Source: Eutreptiella sp. 'Long Island Sound 2002'
Lineage: Eukaryota > Euglenozoa > Euglenophyceae > Eutreptiales > Eutreptiaceae
Direction of reading: 5' to 3'
Assembly (NCBI GenBank): GCA_964036045.1
Contig: OZ038387.1
Span: forward strand, 52,512,265-52,576,264
Length of the DNA: 64,000 bases
The translations under genes were made by a program, and so were the position numbers. Under the pieces are notes generated by a model that was not told the origin of the DNA, did not search any database, and saw only the letters and a list, made by a program, of their open reading frames with translations. The stretch's first letter is position 1. Each line of letters begins with the position of its first letter. This document shows, piece by piece, positions 56,865 to 64,000 of the stretch.

Positions 56865-57578
56865 CTACAATGCGAGACACATGCTAAGGGAAGGCTTTCT
56901 TTGACCTGATGCTGGCATGGCGGTGGTGAGAGGTGGACGTCGTGCACCACATTTGTCGCCACCGTGCTCCAGACCATACTCAACACAAGCGTCGGGTAGG
57001 CTTTCCTTCACCAATGAAATGGTCAGCAACGTTGAGGGGCGATGCAAGGGCACAGGATCAGAAAAGGTAAAGCGCAAGGGGGAGAAGGGTGATGGCTGTG
57101 CTGACGTCACATTGCAGTTCCGCTCCATTGTGGTGCCCTCGCCCTCAACAGTTCGTGTTGGGTGCACAAGACGTGGCTGTCTTTCAACATTGTGTCGCCC
57201 TGCAGTGCGCACCCTGACAATCTCGAAAACAGCGGAGTAGCCAGGGCAATTGCAGTTGCAAAGGGCCTTTCCGCATTTGCAAACGCCCCTAAGCCGCATT
57301 CTATCCGCCTGATGTTGCACGCAGCTGTTCGGTAGAGGCTGTGGTTGGCCTCCCAACACCTGCACAATGATCTTTCCCACCGATGGTCCATGCATGCTGG
57401 GGCTGTTGTGTTGTGCAGGTGACGTCACAGGCAACACCAGCGGTGAGGCAAGTGGAAGTGCAAAGGAAACCCAGGTGCACCTCGTGCTGCCCCTCAGCCC
57501 CCCACCCTGGGTCTGTGAGTTTCTGGAGGCCATTTCAGAGAGGGTGTGTCACAAGTCCCTGAAACGGAAGCGTTCTTG
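56865..57578. other. Ambiguous coding region on both strands
   Basis: On plus, 57419-57578 lies between TTGTGCAG and GTAAGT and reads VHLVLPLSPPPWVCEFLEAI in one frame, a possible exon of the gene starting at 56429. On minus, a frame from about 57533 to 56865 reads with a Cys cluster (GVCKCGKALCNCNCPGY). Both cannot easily be true, and I recognise neither. Confidence 0.25.
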
Positions 57579-58283
57579 TAAGTCCCAAGGGGGCAGGGGT
57601 TGGGGAGAGCTGTGGTGTGCCACGTGGACGGAAGGTTGCAGGGGACCATGGAGTGCAATGGGGCGGTTGCAGGGAGCTGTGGCGGCCCCATTCCGTGACA
57701 CCTCGGGGTAAGGGGACACCTTTAGATAGGCGACGTGAGCATAAGAGGGAAAACGGGGGGCAATCTGTGCAAATGGGTGCACCCTGGCAAACGACAAGGA
57801 CAAAAGACTACACCAGTGGGTTTCTTCTAAGATGTATTTACTTCACCGTTGTGGTTCACCCGTGGCCCCCGAAAAAGGCGATCAAGCCATGCAACAAAAT
57901 TTCTTACAGGCTGGATGCCCATTTCAAACCTTCTATTGGGTACTGCAAAAGAAAAAAAGCAAAAAAGGACCGCCCCCACATCCCCCTCACGTCTCCCCTG
58001 TTCTGCACCGTTGCCCACCTCCCTCCCTCCCTCTCTCTCTCCCTCTGTTCAGCTCCAGGTGTCCGCAGCAGCGTTGTAGCCCTTCTGTTATCATAACTTA
58101 CAGGGTCTCGACCTGACACACGAGGATATTTTGTGGCAGAACTCCCTCTCGTGACCGTAATGCTTCGGACATCCTCAGTTTCACTCATAGGTCTAGCCCC
58201 GACCCATTATGTTCGAGGTTAAGTCATGTTGAAATGACCCCAACCCATACACGGCACACGGCGGCAGACGCCAACCTTCCAGC

Positions 58284-59678
58284 ATGCGGGACTGCCTTCG
58301 TCCGCCCTATCACAGTGCGAAGGCACCCGCACCCGGGGAGCATTGGCTGCCAGACGTCGAACGCGTTGGAGTGCTGGGGGACCTGATCACCCGGGCCAAT
58401 CACTACGCCATCACAGTCACTGATGTGGGCAAGTCCTTGAACTTCTACCGCAATGTACTTGGCCTGCAGCAGATCCGCCGACCCAACTTCGACCGCTACG
58501 GGGCCTGGCTCACCGCTGGTAATCTGGAGATACATTTGATCAAAGGCCCTGCAGTTGTACCCAACACTGACAGTCTGATCGTTGGGCATCTCTCACTTGA
58601 GACAAACAACATTCAGGAGGTTCGCAAGCGCCTTGTTGACAATCATGTGCCGTTCACTCAGAACGTGAGTGTGCCCAACAAGAAACAGACCACCGTCGTG
58701 ACACAGTTCTTCCTGCGCGACCCCGACGGTTACTACGTGGAGATCTGCAACTGCGACATTCTTACTGAGTTCTGCCTGTGCAAGGATGGCAAAGATGCCA
58801 GCTCCCTGGGCTACAATGAGACGTCTGTGGCGATATCAATGATTGATATCATGCAACTCCTCCGCCTGGGGGAACACGCCCGCGTTGTGAAGGCGCAGCG
58901 CTCTAAGGAGACTGCTGCGCAGCTGATCCTGCCGCCAGCAGAGCAGGCCCGCCAAGCAGACCCGGAAAAGTTGGCACGCTTGGTGAAGCGGACCAAGAAC
59001 TGGGGCAGCCTTATGCAGGGCGAGACAGAGGAATCACTGGCGCTGGCCCTGATGCAGGCAAACAACAGTGTGCCTCTTGCGACGCGCATCATCAGAGCCC
59101 AGAAGGGTGGAAAGCGAGTGTTCGTTCCGCCTGCAGTGTACCGCGCAGGAGAAGAGCTGTACCAGCCAAAGGGTATGACATTCAATATGGACGGAGCCAT
59201 GGAGAACGCGTCCAAAGCGGACAAACGGTACATGGAAGACCCTGATGCGCGGTACAAGGACCTGTTTGACGTCATCGACAGTGACAACACTGGATTTATC
59301 TCCGCCGAGAATGTGGTGAAATTGCTGCAGCACACTGGAGGCAGCACAGAGGCCGCAGCAGAGGAGGAGGCCACCTCCATCGTCAACAAGTATGACACGA
59401 ATCATGATAAAGGCATCTCGTACTCAGAGTTCCTGGCAATGGCCAAAGAAATGCTCTGCAATAGTGCCAAGGACACTTGGACAAAGGTATTCGATCTTTG
59501 CGATGACGACGGCAATGGCACTCTGCAGGTCCCAGAGCTTTTCCACAAGCTGTCGGACATGGGTCTGAACCTTGACGATGAGGCAATGGAGGAGCTGTTC
59601 ATTGACGCGGACCAGGCCGGGGATGGCGTGCTGAGTCGCCAGGAGTTCTGCGAAATTATGAGCCAGCGCCTGGACTAA
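58284..59678 (+). CDS. Glyoxalase I-like (VOC) domain fused to four EF-hands
   Basis: 464 residues, one exon, ending in TAA. The ATG at 58284 is the first in-frame Met after an upstream TGA; an AG just before it means a splice junction there is not excluded. Residues about 38-165 form a VOC domain closest to plant GLX1-like proteins (NHYAITVTDV, NFYRNVLGL, RYGAWL, DPDGYYVEICNCD). All four expected metal ligands are present: His40, Glu82, His102, Glu153. A helical linker (about 185-300) leads to four EF-hand loops at about 332-343 (last residue Asn, not Glu), 371-382, 407-418 and 443-454, as in a calmodulin lobe pair. VOC enzymes of this type act on methylglyoxal-glutathione adducts or related small molecules. 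The fusion suggests calcium-tuned activity, which is inference. No targeting peptide is obvious, so it is probably cytosolic. Confidence 0.92.
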   Translation: MRDCLRPPYHSAKAPAPGEHWLPDVERVGVLGDLITRANHYAITVTDVGKSLNFYRNVLGLQQIRRPNFDRYGAWLTAGNLEIHLIKGPAVVPNTDSLIVGHLSLETNNIQEVRKRLVDNHVPFTQNVSVPNKKQTTVVTQFFLRDPDGYYVEICNCDILTEFCLCKDGKDASSLGYNETSVAISMIDIMQLLRLGEHARVVKAQRSKETAAQLILPPAEQARQADPEKLARLVKRTKNWGSLMQGETEESLALALMQANNSVPLATRIIRAQKGGKRVFVPPAVYRAGEELYQPKGMTFNMDGAMENASKADKRYMEDPDARYKDLFDVIDSDNTGFISAENVVKLLQHTGGSTEAAAEEEATSIVNKYDTNHDKGISYSEFLAMAKEMLCNSAKDTWTKVFDLCDDDGNGTLQVPELFHKLSDMGLNLDDEAMEELFIDADQAGDGVLSRQEFCEIMSQRLD

Positions 59679-61910
59679 AGTTATTGGGCTTGCGGAGGCG
59701 CAGGCAAGCTGCTGCGGTCAAGGGACGATCCACACAGCCCAGCTGTGGTCCAGTAGTCCCACCGAAGCCAAGCTGTTAGAACGTGCATCACTTTGTCGTT
59801 TGCACGCACGCATATATGCACAGATTGCGGCCCGTCACTGACACCACCAGCACCGCTACTCTGCTGGAGTGAGCTCAGACGCCCGCGATAGGCAATGAAT
59901 ATATGACGTAATTGTGGCATGTGACCCCCATGCATTTCGGCTATCGCAGGAGGGATCCATCTGCCTTTTGGCAAACACATTTGCTGACATATACATCCAC
60001 CAAGAAACGTCTGTTGACGTTGTGTGCGCGAATTCTACCTCAGGCGTGAAGGGCATGCTGCCCTGTAGAACTCTGCTGTCTGTTGGTCTTTGTACAGAAG
60101 TTGCCTTTACACACGACTCGCTTTTGCGTCGAAGTCACAGCAGGCATAAGGGTTGCTTTAATTGCCCCAGCAGCAGTGCTTCAGTTGTCGAAGTGTCTGA
60201 AACAACTGCTTGTTGAATGGTCGCCTGATGTATCCACATAGGAGCGACAATGCCAACTGTGACGAAGTCTTAAGGCTCGCTAGCCCGCATTTTTCATTTC
60301 TTTGTGTTGCGCAATTCGCTCCTGCAGAGGTACCGAGGCAGCAGATTGATAGACCTCTCATTCAGTGCAGGGTCAAAATGCACTGACGTGGGATGCTCTG
60401 CCCCCCTTCCCTTCCCCGGAGCTTACTCAGATTCCTATTGACAAGCCAGACGACGGGGCAGGGGTGCCAGGCCGCAAACACTGTCTCCCCCCCACATGTT
60501 GTTGCAGATAATACATCAGTAAATACCACGAAGCCAATAGCCAGACCGGCCCCGCCTGGAATAGTGCGGCGGCTAAAGCATTTGTACGCCTCACAGGGGT
60601 CTGGTTCCAAGCAGGGCGTCCTCCATACCTCCCCCGACCCCTGGGCTGGCAATGCTCTCTCTACGCAAGCATTGTGCCATGGCTGCGCAGGGCTGCAAGA
60701 GGTGCTCCGTCTCACCATTATCCTCACTGTCCTGCCCACGCATAGATGCAGCAGCTGCTTGTTGCCCTGCCGGTTCCGAAGTTGTGGCCACATAGACACT
60801 CTCTCGGCATGCACGTGAAGGACAGCATCGGTACAGCAGTGCGAGCGTAACAGCGAGGAAGCAACCTTTGGCGTCCAAGCATGGGACGTGCAATGAAGGA
60901 CAGTTCCAGTCTCCGCATGGTTTTGGCCACAAAGGGGAGAGCTTTTGCAGCTATGCAACCACCTCGCAGCCATGTGCATTTGTGAGCAACTGCAACAAAT
61001 AAGGTGAAACAGTGCCCTAGGGCACCCTTCATAGGCCTGTCGGTGAAAGACAATGCCTTTGTGGCTCCGCACAGCCACAATGCGGCAGGGGGGAGCGCAG
61101 CTGTCAGTGGAAGGTGTGGCGAAGGAAAGCGCCAGTGCAGCAGTGCACAGGCCCCATCGTGAAGGTGTCAGCAAAGGAGAAAGCTGGGGCATTGGCGAAG
61201 AGCCTAAGCAACAGAGAAGCTGGGCCGTGTAGTAGTGCACAGGCTGGGCAGTAGAGCAGCGAGAGCTTGTGCAGCAGTGCATAGCCTCAGCAACAGTGAA
61301 GGAGGGATCCTGTGTACGAAGTGTAGGCCCGCCTGCAAAACAGGGCATGGCAGTGAAGGAGAATGTGAGTATACCGGGTGCATGAACAAAGGCACAGGAG
61401 AGAGCCTGTGCAGCCTTCGCACGTAGTTTAGAAAAAGGCCTGACCGCAGCCACAGCAATACAATGAAGGCAAAGTCCAGATTCACAGTAGAACAAGAACA
61501 AGGAGGGACCTGGTGACACGTTTCTGCATTGTCCATATAAATATATTGCTGGTTTTTGCATGTGCCACAGGCAGTGGATGGTAGACATTGGTTTGACCAT
61601 CTACGTCTATGCTAAGGTCAGATTGAGTCCAACAGACATCGAATTTTAGAATGGGTGCCAGAGTGCTCAAATGTACAGGCGTATTGACAACGTTGAGGGG
61701 AAAGGGTAGACGCCGACCACATCTGCGAGGAAAATGGCAGGAAAGCGGTGCTCTTGCTCTGGTGTCAAGGGCACTCCCATTCAGCGTTGTCTTGTTGTAA
61801 CCCCTCACCCCACCCCCCCAAAAAAAAAGCGTGAGCCATAATGAATGTCTACAGCATTGGGCAATCTTATTGTGTCCTGGGTTGCTTGGTTTGCGTTGCG
61901 GGCAGCATCT
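59679..61910. other. Downstream region; degenerate repeats, no gene accepted
   Basis: After the VOC/EF-hand gene there is no recognisable protein. From about 60800 to 61480 the plus strand has many imperfect copies of words such as GCAGTGCACAGGC, GTGAAGGA and CAGCAACAG, which give a long but repetitive Cys/Ser/Ala-rich open frame on the minus strand (60362-61600) that I do not accept as a gene. Confidence 0.45.
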
Positions 61911-61952
61911 GAGCTGCTTCCATCACACATAGAGCTGCTTCCATCACACATA
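61911..61952. repeat. 21-bp direct repeat, two copies
   Basis: GAGCTGCTTCCATCACACAT followed by A is repeated exactly in tandem. Confidence 0.9.
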
Positions 61953-63224
61953 AACACAACATTTATGCACTGCAACCCATGCACATGTGGGTGGCATCGG
62001 TATTACGTTAACCAACTGGTGATACGCCATGTTCTCTGGTGAGACCCGCTCTTGCTCGGCCATCCAATTACAGCTGGTGCACAGTTCGCCAATGTACCCC
62101 CCACCCCTTGTCTAAGCACGGGGTGGTTGTTGAACCGCCGTTTTGACCTGAATTTTGGGACCGCGGCCGTGCTTGCGCAAGGGGGGGGGTATGACAGCGT
62201 GTCACACGGAGAATGATTGTCAAGGCAAGTGGTGGATATCGCGACCACAACAACCAAAGCTGGAAGTACTTGTCCATTTGTGGCTCTTGTGCATCACATT
62301 TTTGCATTTCTTATTTGGTTTCCGGGCCATTGCCATGATCAATAGTGCTCGGCCATGCCCCAGTCGCAGGCTCCATCTGTTGCACCTGTTCGTGTATTCT
62401 CAGCATATGGGGCTGTGAGCAAGACTCCATTCGTTGCTGTTCAACCCACGCACCCCTTTGTCTATGGTACAATTGTTCGATCACTTGCAAAGTCATGGGG
62501 CAGCTGGAGGACGGCATCATCAGAACTCGTAGATCTACATATCACACCGAACATGCAAACTACGCATGGCCCAAAGGTTTGCACTTTTGCCAAGAACGTT
62601 GCTTAGCTGGGTGTCAGTCAAGTAGAAATCGGAAGTGCTGTCCATTGCTAGGGAGCTGCGGGCATTGGATTGTGCATTCAAGTGAGGATCCGGACCCCCT
62701 GGGGCCCCCATCCTCCTTCTTCCAGCTCCCCCAAAGTGCGCCCAGGGGGAGCGGCAGTGGTGTTGCCCAACAATTAAATTTGAAATGTGTTGATTTTTGT
62801 TTCAAAAATCACCACAAAGAGAGGTTGTTAGATCAAGCGCAGTCGCGAGCGTCGTATACCCCCCCTTTTTTGGGGTCGTTCGCATAGCATACCCCAATGT
62901 ATGGTTTCTGACGTCTAACCCCTTGTAAAATCATCATTTCAGGACCAACAATGATCCCCCAATGATTTTTTGGATTTTGACCCCCGTACCCCCCGCACCT
63001 GGGTACCCCTTTTTTGGGGGGGGGGGGGGCAAAACTTCTTTGCGTATTGTGGCCGCTGTGTGTGTATTTGGACCTGGGTCCTGAAGAACTTTTTTCTTGT
63101 ATATGGATCCCCTAACCCATGGCGGGGGCCCCGGGTCCCAACTCCAGGTACCCCCAGTCGGCCCCGCCCATATGGCCCCTTGCCAGCGAGGACTTGGCCG
63201 TTTTCACGCTGTTTTGGCTGTTTC
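61953..63224. other. No gene recognised
   Basis: Open frames on both strands (for example 62345-62887) carry no motif. Poly-G tracts at about 62181 and 63016-63029. Confidence 0.4.
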
Positions 63225-63600
63225 GTGGCACGTGAAAGTTTTTTGAAATTCGATTTTTCGTGAAACCCTTCCGTTGCCCCTAGGATTGGTTTGGGTGATC
63301 ATTTGGTGACAATATGGGTACTTGAGCACCCATGGGGACCACATATTGGCTGCTAGGCCTATGTAGCCCGTGCCATGGGCCCTCCGAAAGCCCCAAAATT
63401 GTTGTTGTGTAGACTGCTTAGTGACACTTGAAAGTTTTTCACATTTCCACTTTTCTCGAAACCCTTCCGTTGCCCCTAGGATGGGTTTGGGTGATCATTT
63501 GGTGACAATACGGGTACTTGAGCACCCATGCAAACCCGCGTAGTGGCCACTGGGCCCATCTAGCCCGAGCCATGGGCGCCCCAAAAGCTTCAAAATAACC
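63225..63600. repeat. 196-bp tandem duplication
   Basis: Text from GAAAGTTTTT through GAAACCCTTCCGTTGCCCC, TTTGGGTGATCATTTGGTGA and TACTTGAGCACCCATG occurs twice, with GAAACCC at 63262 and 63458 (196 bp apart). The copies differ by about 15-20 percent. No coding content was recognised. Confidence 0.85.
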
Positions 63601-63654
63601 TCGCTCAGAATGGGGAATCAAATATGTTCCAAAAAGCGAAGCCCGAAATCTAAG

Positions 63655-63712
63655 CCCCCCCAAGGATGTATTAGAATGGCCGTACACCGTAGGAGGAGGG
63701 GTGGTACCCTCT
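63655..63712. repeat. Dispersed motif, inverted copy of 5925-5980
   Basis: GGATGTATTAGAATGGCCGT followed by ACACCGTAGG is the reverse complement of the motif at 5925-5980 with one core change. Confidence 0.7.
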
Positions 63713-64000
63713 CCTGGACCCCCCTTGACCCCGCCCCCCATACTCCCTTTCTGATGTATAATTGAACACAGTAAACGGTGTGTTGTCAATTTGCGTCCCC
63801 CTTTCATTGGGGGGACCCTGCACTTTGCACTTTGCACCCCCCCCCCCCCCGCTCCTGCTCTCAACTCTTCCCCACCTTTTTTTGAAGACAATACGGCTTT
63901 TAAACAATGCAACAGATGTTAAACACAGGGGGCCGTAGATAGCGTCACTTCAAAAATAATTTCCATTCTTTCTTGGTTAAACGACACAATCTACGAGGTC
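63713..64000. other. No gene recognised
   Basis: Contains a TGCACTTTGCACTTTGCACC direct repeat followed by a 14-C run (63837-63850). No gene was seen. Confidence 0.4.

Noticed and set aside
60362-61600. 412-codon minus-strand open frame
   Set aside because: Low-complexity Cys/Ser/Ala composition produced by degenerate short repeats on the other strand; no domain motif and no plausible start context.

Overview
The window looks like nuclear DNA of a single-celled eukaryote, most likely a GC-rich alga with a secondary plastid (dinoflagellate- or haptophyte-like). The evidence is low gene density, phase-consistent spliceosomal introns with GTG-type donors and one probable GC donor, an mTERF-family protein with a two-hydrophobic-segment leader of the kind used for complex plastids, and many G/C homopolymers, microsatellites and dispersed repeats. 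There is no bacterial-style operon, RNA gene or CRISPR array. The lineage is an inference.

Layout. 1-5.6 kb: a mosaic of dispersed repeats forming a large imperfect inverted repeat. 6.3-9.0 kb (minus): an intronless gene for an mTERF-like protein with 18 almost identical 32-residue repeats that differ at only a few positions. 10.7-15.5 kb (minus): two frames that look coding but contain in-frame TAG codons. The larger one (12.9-15.5 kb) carries a Ulp1-like (C48) cysteine protease signature and cysteine clusters and is probably mobile-element cargo. It is bordered by a 637-bp palindrome and by two short AT-rich hairpins. 15.6-35.2 kb: about 19.6 kb of satellite, roughly 230 copies of an 85-bp unit. 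Each unit has three inverted-repeat motifs, the array has nested higher-order duplications, and only one length change is seen in 18.3 kb.

36.9-37.5 kb is a hexanucleotide repeat. 38.4-46.4 kb (minus) is a five-exon gene I assembled from matching splice phases. It encodes a 796-residue type II membrane protein with two tandem glycosyltransferase-like domains, the first apparently inactive. Its introns hold large microsatellites and a diverged relative of the 85-bp satellite. 46.4-56 kb is sparse: one clear unknown coding frame (50.9-51.6 kb), several cysteine-rich fragments that may be transposon remnants, and small tandem repeats. At 56.4 kb there is a small zinc-ribbon exon. 58.3-59.7 kb is a confident complete gene, a glyoxalase I-like (VOC) domain fused to four EF-hands. 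The last 4 kb holds no recognisable gene, a 196-bp tandem duplication, and a copy of a motif also found near 5.9 kb.

The genes do not form an evident pathway. The main interest lies in the modular mTERF array, the TAG-interrupted frames next to the satellite, the satellite itself, and the two unusual domain architectures.
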